This document shows positions 48,758-58,138 of a stretch of DNA of 64,000 nucleotides, one piece after another. Each line of letters starts with the position of its first letter. The stretch's first letter is position 1. The notes below the pieces were generated by a model, which ran no database searches, was not told the origin of the DNA, and saw only the letters and a program-made list of their open reading frames with translations. Origin of the DNA: Streptomyces sp. NBC_00259 (GTDB lineage: Bacteria > Actinomycetota > Actinomycetes > Streptomycetales > Streptomycetaceae); the NCBI RefSeq assembly GCF_036181745.1, contig NZ_CP108080.1, positions 4,529,501 to 4,593,500 of the forward strand, read 5' to 3'. The position numbers were made by a program, and so were the translations under genes.

Positions 48758-50797
48758 CTAACCCGCCGTCCTCGGGATCCGCTTCTCCCAGGTGCGGTGG
48801 AAGACGACTTCCTGTCCGTGCCGGCACACCACCTCGTCGGAGGTGAGGAAGTGGCCCGTGTCGCAGGCGATTTCGGACCGGGTCTCGATCGTCACGTCCC
48901 AGGCGAGGTCGGGGCGGTGGTGCCGGATCCGCCAGTCGGAGCGGGTGCGGGCGGACAGCGGGTCGTTCTCCCGGATCGTGTACGTCTCCACCGACTGCTC
49001 GGTGTGTTCGAGACCGTCCGGGTGGACACGGGTGCCGCCGTTCTCCGGGACGACCTCCAGGCGCCATTCGCCCTCGGCGACGTCCCGGACGATCAGCCGT
49101 CCGGGACGGGGTGGGTCGAGCGTGACGGGAATGACGACGCCGAGCGGCTCGGCGTGCTCGGGGGCCTCGAAGGCGACGGCCTCGTCGGCGTCCGTGGCGG
49201 CGGACCCGGTGGCGGACCCGGTGGCGGAGCGGACGGGGAGTTCGAGGGCGGAGCCCGCAGGGTCGAGGGTGAAGCCCGCGGAGTCCGCCCGGGGCCAGAT
49301 CCAGGGCCAGTACGCGGAGGAGACGGCGAGCCGGATGCGGTGGCCGGGCGCGAAGGTGTGGCCGGTGCCGGCCAGCTCGAAGGTGACGTCCTCGGCCGAG
49401 CCGGCCGGCCAGGCGTCGGCGCGGTCGCGACCGGCCCGGGCCGAGAGATCGAGGACGCCGTGGGTGAGGAGCGTGGAGGAGCCGTCGGGGGCCACGTCGC
49501 ACAGCCGTGCCACGGCCTGCCCGAAGGGGACGTCCATGCGCAGCCGGAGGGTCACCCGTGGCCGTCCGAGGACCTCCAGCGGTTCCGTCAGCGTGAACTC
49601 GAAGCTCGCCGACTTCGCGTCCTCGTCACGCTGGTCGGGCGGCAGATCGGCGTCGCTGCCGCAGGGGGTGAAGCGGCCGGCGTCGAGTCCGGTGTGCTGC
49701 GGGGAGTCGACGATCTGCGGCGGCCCCTGGAAGGGATACGCCACATGGGTGACGCGCGGCGAGGGCCATGCGCTCTCGCCCGCCCAGCGGCCGGGCATCT
49801 CCTCGTACACCGTCGCAGGGGGATGCGGCCCGGTGATCCAGGAGCGCAGCAGCGGCCCGGCCATCACGCCCGGGTCGGTGTCCGTGTCCCGGAGCCAGTG
49901 GTCCCACCAGCGCAGCGTCTCCTGGAGGAAACCGATCGCGGGCCCCGGCGGTCGCTCCTCGTCCGGGTATTCCCGCGGCCAGGGGCCGATGATCCCGCGT
50001 ACGCGCGTCGGGTCGAGGTGCTCGACGAGCCGCAGGACGGTGTCCCGGCACGGGTCGTGCCAGCCGCCCACCGCGAGGACGGCGGCCCGGACGGCGCCGT
50101 AGTCCTCGCGGACGCTGCCGCCCTTCCAGTAGTCGTCGCGGGTCTGGTGGTCCAGCCAGGTGTGGACGAGGGGTTCCATCGCCTCCAGCCGTTCCAGCCA
50201 CATCCGGCGCCAGTCGTCGCCCGCGAACAGCGGATCGGGCGGGCCGGCGGTGTGGGCGAGCATGGCCGCGGCCGAGGAGTGCGTCGCGCAGGCCGCGACC
50301 GAGCCGCCCAGGTAGTGGCCGTCGTCGTCGTACGGGTCGTCGGTGGAGCAGACCGTGACGACGGCCTCGAGCGGCTCGGGCGCGAGTGCCGCGATCCGGA
50401 GCGCGGCGGTCCCGCCCGAGCCGACCCCGAACATGCCGACCCGCCCGGTGCACCACGGCTGCCCTGCGAGCCATTCGACGACGGCGGCCGCGTCGGCGGT
50501 GCCGATGGCCGGGCAGGCGTCGCCCGGCAGGCCCTCACTGTTCCCGTGGCCGCGCGCGTCGACCCGTACGGAGACGTAGCCGTGGCCCGCGTACCAGGGG
50601 TGACGCTGGGCATCGCGGGGTGCGGTCCCGTCGCTCAGCCGGTGGGGGAGGTATTCGAGCAGCGCCGGCACGGGCGCGTCGGTGACCGGCCGCCACACGC
50701 GGGCGTACAGCAGGGTGCTGCCTCCCGCGCCGTCGGGCACCGGGATGCGGAGGTCCTCGTGGCGGGTCTCGTACGGGTACGCGGTACGGATCTTCAT
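48758..50797 (-). CDS. CocE/NonD-family hydrolase with an altered catalytic triad
   Basis: 679 residues with the S15/cocaine-esterase architecture: an N-terminal alpha/beta hydrolase domain (1-330) and a C-terminal jelly-roll (from about 370, with LRLRMDVPFGQAVARLCDVAPDG). The usual nucleophile motif GMFG-x-S-x-x-G is here GMFGVGSGGT (121-130): Gly126 stands where Ser is expected and Ser127 is next to it. The third-triad motif GPWxH is GPWPREY, with Arg275 in place of His. Only the Asp (GGWHD, Asp248) is kept. It may be a pseudoenzyme or use other residues. The ATG at 50797 begins the normal N-terminus. Confidence 0.88.
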   Translation of the reverse strand: MKIRTAYPYETRHEDLRIPVPDGAGGSTLLYARVWRPVTDAPVPALLEYLPHRLSDGTAPRDAQRHPWYAGHGYVSVRVDARGHGNSEGLPGDACPAIGTADAAAVVEWLAGQPWCTGRVGMFGVGSGGTAALRIAALAPEPLEAVVTVCSTDDPYDDDGHYLGGSVAACATHSSAAAMLAHTAGPPDPLFAGDDWRRMWLERLEAMEPLVHTWLDHQTRDDYWKGGSVREDYGAVRAAVLAVGGWHDPCRDTVLRLVEHLDPTRVRGIIGPWPREYPDEERPPGPAIGFLQETLRWWDHWLRDTDTDPGVMAGPLLRSWITGPHPPATVYEEMPGRWAGESAWPSPRVTHVAYPFQGPPQIVDSPQHTGLDAGRFTPCGSDADLPPDQRDEDAKSASFEFTLTEPLEVLGRPRVTLRLRMDVPFGQAVARLCDVAPDGSSTLLTHGVLDLSARAGRDRADAWPAGSAEDVTFELAGTGHTFAPGHRIRLAVSSAYWPWIWPRADSAGFTLDPAGSALELPVRSATGSATGSAATDADEAVAFEAPEHAEPLGVVIPVTLDPPRPGRLIVRDVAEGEWRLEVVPENGGTRVHPDGLEHTEQSVETYTIRENDPLSARTRSDWRIRHHRPDLAWDVTIETRSEIACDTGHFLTSDEVVCRHGQEVVFHRTWEKRIPRTAG

Positions 50798-51078
50798 GGC
50801 GGGACCTCAGCGGGCCCGGCCGGCGCGCACGCCGGTACGCCCGGTCGGCCGAACGACGCACGATCGACTTCGCCGGACGGCTGTTCGCCGTTCCCTTCGT
50901 GTTCGATCGTGGTTCCGGACAAAACTCTCACTCCCGGTCGTATGAGCTGATCAAGAACATACCGGGGGTGGCGGGAAGGCGCCCATGGTGATCGAACGGC
51001 GACCGGATACGCTGACTTGAGTGAAGGCAGCGACACATCGACAATCCGTGTGATCGTCAGCAGACAGGAGTACCTCTC

Positions 51079-52089
51079 GTGACCGTCGTCGGGCCGTTCG
51101 GGCTGAGCGTGCGGGACCAGGCTCTTGAGGCCGATGTCCAGACCGGGTTGGCGGCTGTCGAGGCGGGGCTGCTCGATGCCACCAAGAGCGAGGTGCCCTT
51201 CATCACGGAAGCCGCGCAGCACCTCGTGCGCGCGGGCGGGAAGCGCTTCCGGCCGCTGCTGGTGATGCTGGCGGCACAGTTCGGCGACCCGTACGCGCCG
51301 GGCGTCGTGCCCTCGGCCGTCGTCGTCGAGCTGACGCACCTGGCGACGCTGTACCACGACGACGTGATGGACGAGGCCGAGGTGCGCCGCGGAGTGGCCA
51401 GCGCCAACGCCCGCTGGGGGAACTCGCTGGCCGTCCTGACCGGTGACTTCCTGTTCGCCCGTGCCTCGCACGTCCTGGCCGATCTGGGTCCCGAGGCCGT
51501 CCGCATCCAGGCCGAGGCCTTCGAGCGGCTGGTCACCGGTCAGATCCTGGAGACCGCCGGCCCGCGCGACGGCCGCGACCCCGTCGACCACTACCTCGAC
51601 GTGCTCGCGGGCAAGACCGGCTCGCTGGTCGCCGTCTCGTGCCGCTTCGGCGCGATGATGTCCGGCGCCGACGAGCACGTCACGGACGTTCTCACCCAGT
51701 ACGGGGAGCGGCTCGGGGTCGCCTTCCAGCTTGCCGACGACGTCCTCGACATCGCCTCCGACTCGCACGAGTCCGGCAAGACCCCCGGCACCGATCTGCG
51801 CGAGGGCATCCCCACGCTGCCGGTGCTCCGGCTGCGCGAGCAGGCCGCCGTGCACGGCCGGCCGGAGGACCTGGAGCTGGTCGAGCTCCTCGAGGGTGAT
51901 CTGACGGACGACGCGCGGCACGCGGAGGCGCTGGCCAGGCTGCGGGTCCACCCCGCGCTGGAGCAGGCCAGGCGGGACACCGTGCGGTACGCGGAGGAGG
52001 CGCGGGCGATGCTGGCGCCGCTGCCCGAGTGCTGGGCGAAGTCCGCGCTGGTGGAGCTGTGCGACGCGGTGGTCCACCGCGCCGCCTGA
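51079..52089 (+). CDS. Polyprenyl diphosphate synthase (menaquinone side chain)
   Basis: 336 residues, trans-prenyltransferase family. First Asp-rich motif DDVMD (94-98), second DDVLD (220-224), with GGKRFRPLL at 53-61 and the FQLADD segment. The residues just before the first motif (THLATLYH) suggest a medium-to-long chain product, such as hepta- to nonaprenyl diphosphate for menaquinone. The GTG start has AGGAG eight bases upstream. In Streptomyces this gene lies downstream of nuo, which supports respiratory quinone supply. Divergent from the CocE-family gene. Confidence 0.93.
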   Translation: MTVVGPFGLSVRDQALEADVQTGLAAVEAGLLDATKSEVPFITEAAQHLVRAGGKRFRPLLVMLAAQFGDPYAPGVVPSAVVVELTHLATLYHDDVMDEAEVRRGVASANARWGNSLAVLTGDFLFARASHVLADLGPEAVRIQAEAFERLVTGQILETAGPRDGRDPVDHYLDVLAGKTGSLVAVSCRFGAMMSGADEHVTDVLTQYGERLGVAFQLADDVLDIASDSHESGKTPGTDLREGIPTLPVLRLREQAAVHGRPEDLELVELLEGDLTDDARHAEALARLRVHPALEQARRDTVRYAEEARAMLAPLPECWAKSALVELCDAVVHRAA

Positions 52090-52446
52090 GGCGATCCGCG
52101 CCACCTACGGTGTCGCGCCCTCCACCGCGTACCGCGTGACGCCTGTCGTGCGACGGCTGCCGTGCCGCGTGCCTCCATCGTGCGACCCTCACCTTCACCG
52201 CGCGACCCCGATCGTGCGACGTCCGCCGTCGTGACCCCTAGTGGACGGGGGACGGGACAGGCCCTCGGGTCATACCGCAGCAGTACGCGGAGTTGATCCC
52301 GGGGGCTGACGCTTCTTACCGGCCGATTTGGTCAGATGGAGACAACCACTCCTCACCAACCTGACCGATACGGGTGAGAATGGCGGCGCGGGGTGGACTC
52401 GTGCACTGGACGGACGACGCCGCCGATCACGGAGGTAGGGCACACC
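52090..52446. other. Intergenic region without a gene
   Basis: The left half contains CGTGCGAC repeated four times (a loose GTGCGAC pattern with variable spacing). GGTCAG at 52332 and CTGACC at 52362 form a short inverted repeat in a slightly AT-richer stretch likely to hold the promoter of the LolA-like gene. A GGAGG ribosome-binding site is at 52430-52434. No ORF with coding character. Confidence 0.55.
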
Positions 52447-53724
52447 ATGGCACCGAACGACAACGCACGGACCACCGAGGAGGCCGGGGAGCGCTCCGCC
52501 GTCCGCCGCAAGGCGGCGCGGTACGCGGTCCCCGTCGCGGTGGCGGGGGTTGCCGCGGCGACCATCGGGCTCGTCCCGGCGCTCGCCGCGTCCGGCGACC
52601 CCGATCTGCCGGAGGTCACCGCACAGCAACTCATCGAGAAGATGGCCGCGTCGGACGTCGAGCAGCTGTCCGGCACGGTCAAGATCAGCACCGACCTGGG
52701 CCTTCCGTCGCTGGGCGGGCTCGCGGGGGACGCCGCGAGCAGCTTCGCCCCGAAGGGCGAGGACGGCGGCGAAGGCGGCTCGGCCGCGTCGCCCGACGCC
52801 AAGCTGATGGAACTGACGTCCGGCACGCACACGCTGCGGGTCGCGGCCGACGGTCCGGACCGACAGAAGCTGTCAATCCTGAACGACGCCGCGGAGTACA
52901 GCGTCATCCACAACGGGAACGACGTCTGGGCCTACGACAGCAAGTCCAACGAGGTCTTCCACGGCAAGGACGCGGACAAGGCCGCGGGCAAGGGCGCCGA
53001 CGAGGAGCACGCGGCCCCGGGCGAGCTGCCGAGCACCCCGAAGGACTTCGCCGAAGAGGCGCTGAAGGCCGTGGACGACACGACCTCGGTGACCGTCGAC
53101 GGCACGGCCCGGATCGCCGGCCGCGACGCCTACCAGCTGCTCATCAAGCCCAAGCAGAGCGGCTCGACCATCGGCTCCGTACGCATCGCGGTGGACGCCG
53201 AGAAGGGCGTGCCGCTGAAGTTCACCCTGCTGCCGAGCAGTGGGGGCAAGGCCGTGGTCGACGCGGGCTTCACCAAGGTCGACTTCTCGAAGCCCGAGGC
53301 CTCGACGTTCGACTTCACCCCGCCGAAGGGCGCGAAGGTCACCGAGGCGGACGAGCTGGAGGGACGGGAGAAGGGCGCCACCGAGCACCCCGAGGGGCTG
53401 AAGGGCTTCAAGGGCCTCGAAGGCCTGGGCCTGGAGGGCGTGGACGGCTCCCAGGGCGTGAACGTCATCGGTGAGGGCTGGACCGCCATCGCCGAACTCA
53501 CCGCCCCGGGCGGCGAGGGCCTCACCGCTCCGAAGTCCGGTGACACCCCGCCGGAGGCCCAGAAGTTCCTGGACGCGCTCGGTGACCAGGTCAAGGGCGA
53601 CTTCGGCACCGGTACGGTCTTCAAGACCCGTCTGGTCAACGCCCTCATGACGGACGACGGCAAGGTCTACGTGGGTGCTGTCACGAAGGACGCGCTGGTC
53701 AAGGCGGCCAACGCGGCGAAGTAG
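52447..53724 (+). CDS. LolA-like / outer-membrane-lipoprotein-carrier-type secreted protein
   Basis: 425 residues. An N-terminal signal or anchor with RRKAARYAVPVAVAGVAAATIG (membrane segment about 27-47, cleavage likely near ALAASGDP). The rest has the beta-rich LolA/LppX-like pattern, including TAQQLIEKMAASDVEQLSGTV, YSVIHNGNDVWAYDS and a later SVRIAVDAEKGVPLKFTLLPSS. In Gram-positive bacteria such proteins may bind lipids outside the membrane. Cys is absent from the signal end, so it is not a lipoprotein. GGAGG lies 13-17 bases before the ATG. It is followed by an ABC exporter on the same strand, 113 bases on, a pairing seen in many actinobacteria. Confidence 0.87.
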   Translation: MAPNDNARTTEEAGERSAVRRKAARYAVPVAVAGVAAATIGLVPALAASGDPDLPEVTAQQLIEKMAASDVEQLSGTVKISTDLGLPSLGGLAGDAASSFAPKGEDGGEGGSAASPDAKLMELTSGTHTLRVAADGPDRQKLSILNDAAEYSVIHNGNDVWAYDSKSNEVFHGKDADKAAGKGADEEHAAPGELPSTPKDFAEEALKAVDDTTSVTVDGTARIAGRDAYQLLIKPKQSGSTIGSVRIAVDAEKGVPLKFTLLPSSGGKAVVDAGFTKVDFSKPEASTFDFTPPKGAKVTEADELEGREKGATEHPEGLKGFKGLEGLGLEGVDGSQGVNVIGEGWTAIAELTAPGGEGLTAPKSGDTPPEAQKFLDALGDQVKGDFGTGTVFKTRLVNALMTDDGKVYVGAVTKDALVKAANAAK

Positions 53725-53837
53725 CGGCGAAGTGGCCGGGTAGCGGGGCGACCTGGCCGCCGGGTCGGGTTCGTGTTCGAGCCGGGTGCGGGGTGACCTA
53801 CGGGGCACCCCGCACCCGGGCGTACGAAGGGGGACGG

Positions 53838-54782
53838 ATGACCGACGCCGCCGCCGTCATCGAGACGCGCGGGCTCACCAAGCGGTACCGGGGCGGGCAT
53901 ACGGCCGTCGACCGGCTCGATCTCCGGGTGCCCGCGGGGAGCGTCTTCGGGTTCCTCGGGCCGAACGGATCCGGGAAGACCACCACGATCCGTCTGCTGC
54001 TGGGACTCCTCGCGCCCACCTCCGGCACCGCCACCGTCCTCGGCGCCCCCATGCCCCGCGCCTCCCGCGCCGTCCTGCCCAGGGTGGGAGCGCTGATCGA
54101 GGGGCCCGCGCTGTACGGGTACCTGAGCGGGCGGGACAATCTCGTACGGTACGACTCCGCGGATCCGTCCGCCGACCCCCGCACCCGCCGCGCCCGGGTC
54201 GCCGGCGCGCTCGACCGGGTGGGACTCGGGGCCGCCGCGGCGCGCAAGGCGAAGACGTACTCGCTCGGCATGAAGCAGCGGCTCGGGCTCGCGGCCGCAC
54301 TGCTTCAGCCGCGCAGCCTGCTCGTGCTGGACGAGCCGACGAACGGGCTCGATCCGCAGGGCATGCGGGAGATCCGCACGCTGATCAGGGAACTCGCGGC
54401 GGACGGTACGACCGTCTTCCTCTCGTCCCATCTCCTCGACGAGATCGAGCAGGTGTGCACCCACGCCGCGGTGATGAACCGGGGCGCCCTGATCGCGCAG
54501 GGCTCCGTCGCCGAGCTCGCCGCGCGGACCCGGGGCCGCCTCTCCGTCACCGGGCCCGATCCCGCCGACGCCGCCCGGGTGCTGAAGGAGCACGGAATCA
54601 CCGACCTCGCCGTCACCGAGGACCGGGTGACGGGCGAGGTGCCCGCCGATGCCGAACTGGCCGACATCAACGCGGCCCTGGTGCGTGCGGGTGTCCGGGT
54701 ACGGGCCTTCGGCCAGGAACGGGCGTCCCTGGAGGACGCGTTCGTGGCGCTGACAGGGGAGGGTTTCGATGTCGCGGGCTGA
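53838..54782 (+). CDS. ABC transporter ATP-binding protein
   Basis: 314 residues. Walker A GPNGSGKTT (41-49), signature SLGMKQRLGLA near 155, Walker B LLVLDEPTNGLD near 175, and the switch His in FLSSHLLDE. The C-terminal 90 residues form the regulatory extension seen in ABC-2-type exporters (drug or lipid export). The ATG at 53838 has AAGGGGGA upstream. It overlaps the permease gene by 14 bases. Confidence 0.95.
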   Translation: MTDAAAVIETRGLTKRYRGGHTAVDRLDLRVPAGSVFGFLGPNGSGKTTTIRLLLGLLAPTSGTATVLGAPMPRASRAVLPRVGALIEGPALYGYLSGRDNLVRYDSADPSADPRTRRARVAGALDRVGLGAAAARKAKTYSLGMKQRLGLAAALLQPRSLLVLDEPTNGLDPQGMREIRTLIRELAADGTTVFLSSHLLDEIEQVCTHAAVMNRGALIAQGSVAELAARTRGRLSVTGPDPADAARVLKEHGITDLAVTEDRVTGEVPADAELADINAALVRAGVRVRAFGQERASLEDAFVALTGEGFDVAG

Positions 54783-55782
54783 TGCGCGCACGGATTCCGG
54801 TGCCGGGACGACGGGGGCCGGGACGACGGTGCCCGGGGCGACGGAGGCCGGTGCGACGGAGGTGGGTCCGGCAGCCACGGATTCCGGTGCGGGGACGACG
54901 GGGATCGGGACGACGGGGGTCGGCACGTCCGCCGCCGGCACACCCCGCCTCCTGTGGTCCCTCGGCCTCTTCCGCTCCGAGCTGGTCACGACCTTCCGCC
55001 GCTGGCGCACCCTCGCGCTGCTCGGCGTACTCGCCGCCGTACCCGTACTCATCGGCGTCGCCATCAGGATCGAGACGAGCGACGGCGGCTCGGTCGGCGG
55101 TGGCGGTCAGGGTCCCGCCTTCTTCACCCAGATCACCAACAACGGCCTGTTCCTCGTCTTCGCCGCGCTCGCCGCGACCCTGCCGGTGTTCCTGCCCATG
55201 GCGGTCGGCGTGGTCGCGGGCGACGCGGTCGCCGGCGAGACGAACAGCGGAACGCTGCGCTATCTGCTCGTCGCCCCGGCCGGCCGGACCCGGCTGCTGC
55301 TCGCCAAGTACGCCGCCACACTGGCCTTCTGCCTGGCGGCGACACTCGCCGTGGCCGCCTCGGCCCTGGCAGCCGGGGCCCTGCTCTTCCCGCTCGGCGA
55401 CGTCACCACCATCTCCGGGACGCGGATCTCCTTCATGGACGGACTGCTCCGCGCACTGTTGGTCGCGGTGCTGGTGGCCGCGTCGCTGACGGGGATCGCG
55501 GCGCTCGGACTGTTCGTCTCGACGCTCACGGGCAGCGGGGTCGCCGCGATGGCGACGACCGTCGGGCTCGTGATCACGGTGCAGATCCTGAACTCGATCC
55601 CGCAGCTGGACGCCGTGCACCCGTATCTGTTCCCGCACCACTGGCTGTCCTTCGCCGACGTGCTGCGGGAACCCGTGTACTGGGACGACGTATTGCGGAA
55701 CCTGGGCCTCCAGGGTGCCTACGTGGCGGTGTTCGGCTCGGCGGCGTGGGCGCGGTTCACCTCGAAGGACATCACGGCGTGA
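54769..55782 (+). CDS. ABC-2 type transporter permease
   Basis: 337 residues. The first 60 are a Gly/Thr/Ala low-complexity segment with repeated GAGTTG-like units, which may be a spurious extension or a disordered cytoplasmic tail. Six membrane helices follow, the first at about 80-100, with GETNSGTLRYLLVAPAGR, the coupling region, at 160-177. It forms an exporter with the preceding ATPase; the LolA-like protein upstream may be its substrate-binding partner. The ATG at 54769 overlaps the ATPase stop by 14 bases. Confidence 0.9.
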   Translation: MSRADARTDSGAGTTGAGTTVPGATEAGATEVGPAATDSGAGTTGIGTTGVGTSAAGTPRLLWSLGLFRSELVTTFRRWRTLALLGVLAAVPVLIGVAIRIETSDGGSVGGGGQGPAFFTQITNNGLFLVFAALAATLPVFLPMAVGVVAGDAVAGETNSGTLRYLLVAPAGRTRLLLAKYAATLAFCLAATLAVAASALAAGALLFPLGDVTTISGTRISFMDGLLRALLVAVLVAASLTGIAALGLFVSTLTGSGVAAMATTVGLVITVQILNSIPQLDAVHPYLFPHHWLSFADVLREPVYWDDVLRNLGLQGAYVAVFGSAAWARFTSKDITA

Positions 55783-55806
55783 GCCACGCCCGGGCGGAGG
55801 CCGGCG

Positions 55807-56355
55807 TCACGGCGTGAAGAACGTCTTTGCCTGCCGCGCCGCCTCGTCGTCCCCGGCCACGTCGCCCGGGCGTGTGCCGTTGCCCAGCAGCACCCCGCCG
55901 AACTCCATCCGCATGTACCTCGCGGTGTGCCGCAACGTACCTACCAGCGGGTCCGCGTCACCGGGCGCGCCCGCGAGTGCCGTCACGCCCCACAGCGTGC
56001 GTCCCGCCATCCGTGGCCGGAAGTCGAGCCCCGGCACCCGCATCCAGCCCGACCAGTGGTCCAAGTACCGCTTGGTCGTGGTGGAGACGGAGTACCAGTA
56101 CAGCGGGGAGGCGAGGACGAGGTCGGTCGCCCCCAGCGTCGCGTCCAGCAGTGTGGCCGCGTGCCCGGTCGGTGCGGGGTAGCGGCCGTCGCCCTCGTGG
56201 CGCAGGTCCTCGAAGTCGGGGAGCGGGAGGTCGTCGAGGTGCAGCCAGCGCTGCCCGGCACCGGCCGGGAGCTGCTCGGCGGCGAGCCGCGCCAGCGCCT
56301 CGGTGTTGCCGCCGGTGCGGCTGCTGCCGAGCAGAAAGAGAAACGACCTGGTCAT
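55807..56355 (-). CDS. NAD(P)H-dependent FMN oxidoreductase, flavodoxin-like
   Basis: 182 residues of the flavodoxin/NADPH-dependent FMN reductase fold. The FMN phosphate loop is LLGSSRTGGNTEALAR (9-24), and ASPLYWYSVSTTTKRYLDHWS (about 83-103) is the second FMN contact. It should reduce quinones, nitro compounds or flavins. The ATG at 56355 follows GGAGGG on the minus strand. Two adjacent palindromes at 56402-56436 and a TATACT between them suggest strong repression by a dedicated regulator. It is convergent with the ABC permease gene. Confidence 0.88.
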   Translation of the reverse strand: MTRSFLFLLGSSRTGGNTEALARLAAEQLPAGAGQRWLHLDDLPLPDFEDLRHEGDGRYPAPTGHAATLLDATLGATDLVLASPLYWYSVSTTTKRYLDHWSGWMRVPGLDFRPRMAGRTLWGVTALAGAPGDADPLVGTLRHTARYMRMEFGGVLLGNGTRPGDVAGDDEAARQAKTFFTP

Positions 56356-56401
56356 GAAGGCTCCACCCTCCCGGGGTGACCGCAGCCACCCGCAGAACAC
56401 A

Positions 56402-56436
56402 ACTGCATGCGCATGCAGTATATGCATGCGCATGCA
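56402..56436. promoter_or_regulatory. Paired palindromic operators of the FMN reductase gene
   Basis: ACTGCATGCGCATGCAGT (56402-56419) is a perfect 18-base palindrome. TGCATGCGCATGCA (56423-56436) is a perfect 14-base palindrome. Their centres are 19 bases apart. On the minus strand TATACT lies between and partly within them, as a -10 box would. Binding of a dimeric repressor to both would block the promoter of the gene starting at 56355. Confidence 0.75.
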
Positions 56437-56467
56437 GTCCCTGGGGGGTGGCGCGTGGGGGGAGGGC

Positions 56468-57817
56468 TCAGAAGGTGAGCCTCCAGCTGTCGATGTAGCC
56501 GGTGTCCTGTGACGCCACGTCCTGCACCCGGAGCTTCCAGGTGCCGTTCGCGGACTCGCTCGACGCGTTCACGGTGTACGTGGCGACGACGTTGTCCGCC
56601 GAGTCGTTGCTGCTGGAGTTCTTCAGGCGGTACGACGTGCCGTCGGGCGCCAGCAGATCGACGACCAGGTCACCGCGCCAGGTGTGCTTGATGTCCACGC
56701 CCACCCTGAGCGTCGTCGGTGCGTTCCCCGAACGGCCGGACACGGTGACGGACGAGGTCACCGCGGCTCCGTTGTCGGGGACGGCGACGTCCGCGGTGGT
56801 CTCGTACACGTCGCCCGGGACGGTCGTCCCGGCGGACAGGGTCCAGATGGCGTGGGCGATGGCGTCGCTGTTGCGGTCGATCGCGGTGTCGTTGATGTTC
56901 GCCGTGGTGTCGCAGGACGAGTGGTAGCAGCGGTCGAAGGCCTGGCCGGCCGTGCCGCCCCACTTCTGGGCCTGCGCGCTCGACTTCGTACGGCTCGCGC
57001 CGGTGAAGAGTCCGCCCACCGGTATGCCGACGTTCTTGAACGAGGCGTGGTCCGAGCGGCCGTCGCCCTCGGTCTCGATCTCGGTGGCCACACCGAGCCC
57101 GGCGTAGTAGTCCTTGAAGGTCTGCTCGATCGTCGGGTCGTCGTCGTAGACGAAGTAGCCGGGGTTCGGTGAGCCGATCATGTCGAAGTTGAGATAGCCG
57201 GAGATCTTCGAACGGTCGGCCGCCGGGAGGTTGTTGACGTAGTACTTCGAGCCGACCAGGCCCAGCTCCTCGGCGCCCCACCAGGCGAAGCGCAGATGCT
57301 TCGCCGGCTGCAGCTGTGCCCGGGAGACGGCGAGGGCGGTCTCCAGGACGCCCGCGGAACCCGAGCCGTTGTCGTTGATGCCCGGCCCGGAGCCGACCGA
57401 GTCGAGATGGGCACCCGCCATCAGCACCTGGTTGGCGTCGCCGCCCGGCCAGTCGGCGATCAGGTTGTAGCCGGTGGCGCCCGAGGAGGTGAACTGCTGG
57501 ACGGTGGTGGTGAAACCGGCGGCGTCGAGCTTGGCCTTCACATGGTCGATCGAGGCCTTGTAGCCGGGGCGTCCGTGTGCGCGGTTGCCGCCGTTGGCGG
57601 TCGCGATGGACTGCAGCTCGGAGAGGTGCGCCTTGACGTTGGCGAGGGGTATGTCCGGCGCGGCGAGCGCCGCCGGGGAAGTGGCGGCGCTCGGTGCGGC
57701 GGCCGGTGCGGCCGCCGGTGCGGCCGCCGCCGTGGCGGCCGGTGCGGCCGCCGTGAGCAGCCCGGCGAGAGCGAGTGCCGCGGCTGCGGCGGTGCGTCTG
57801 TGCGCGGAGTGGGTCAT
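56468..57817 (-). CDS. Secreted M28 aminopeptidase with P-domain (S. griseus type)
   Basis: 449 residues. The signal peptide is very Ala-rich (to about residue 35) and an Ala/Pro pro-segment follows. The M28 zinc site is visible: His and Asp in GAHLDSVGSGPGINDNGSG, Glu in AWWGAEELGLVGS, Asp in NFDMIGSPN and His in RCYHSSCDT. The calcium-stabilised S. griseus aminopeptidase has the same sequence features. A proprotein-convertase P-domain (about 340-449) ends with DTGYIDSWRLTF. It releases N-terminal residues from peptides outside the cell. The ATG at 57817 begins the signal peptide. Confidence 0.94.
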   Translation of the reverse strand: MTHSAHRRTAAAAALALAGLLTAAAPAATAAAAPAAAPAAAPSAATSPAALAAPDIPLANVKAHLSELQSIATANGGNRAHGRPGYKASIDHVKAKLDAAGFTTTVQQFTSSGATGYNLIADWPGGDANQVLMAGAHLDSVGSGPGINDNGSGSAGVLETALAVSRAQLQPAKHLRFAWWGAEELGLVGSKYYVNNLPAADRSKISGYLNFDMIGSPNPGYFVYDDDPTIEQTFKDYYAGLGVATEIETEGDGRSDHASFKNVGIPVGGLFTGASRTKSSAQAQKWGGTAGQAFDRCYHSSCDTTANINDTAIDRNSDAIAHAIWTLSAGTTVPGDVYETTADVAVPDNGAAVTSSVTVSGRSGNAPTTLRVGVDIKHTWRGDLVVDLLAPDGTSYRLKNSSSNDSADNVVATYTVNASSESANGTWKLRVQDVASQDTGYIDSWRLTF

Positions 57818-58138
57818 GTGGGGGCTCCGGATTCCGTACGGGGACAGGACGGAACGTGCGAGACCTCCTGTGACGACGGTGTCCCAGGAGGCTGGAGCTG
57901 TGCGTGGTGCGAGTGCGTGTATGCGGTACGAGCGCGTGTGCGGTGCGGCTGTGTGCTGAATGGTCAGTGAGATGCTGACTGACCGTCAAGGGCGGAAACC
58001 GGTCAGTTGGGTTCGATAAGCGGACGTCGGTGCTCGGGAGGGAAACGGAATGGTCAATGCCGCGCGGCGGTCCGCGTACGCGTCTTCTCCTCGCACCCGG
58101 CGGCGGGCACGCTGCCTCCCATGTATGCGTGCGGGTGT
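57818..58138. promoter_or_regulatory. Promoter region with GGTCAGT repeats
   Basis: This gap upstream of the aminopeptidase holds GGTCAGT-N9-ACTGACC (57962-57984), a perfect inverted pair, and a third GGTCAGT at 58001. The spacing between the direct copies is 39 bases. GTG-rich sequence lies between them and the aminopeptidase start. No gene is apparent on either strand. Confidence 0.5.
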
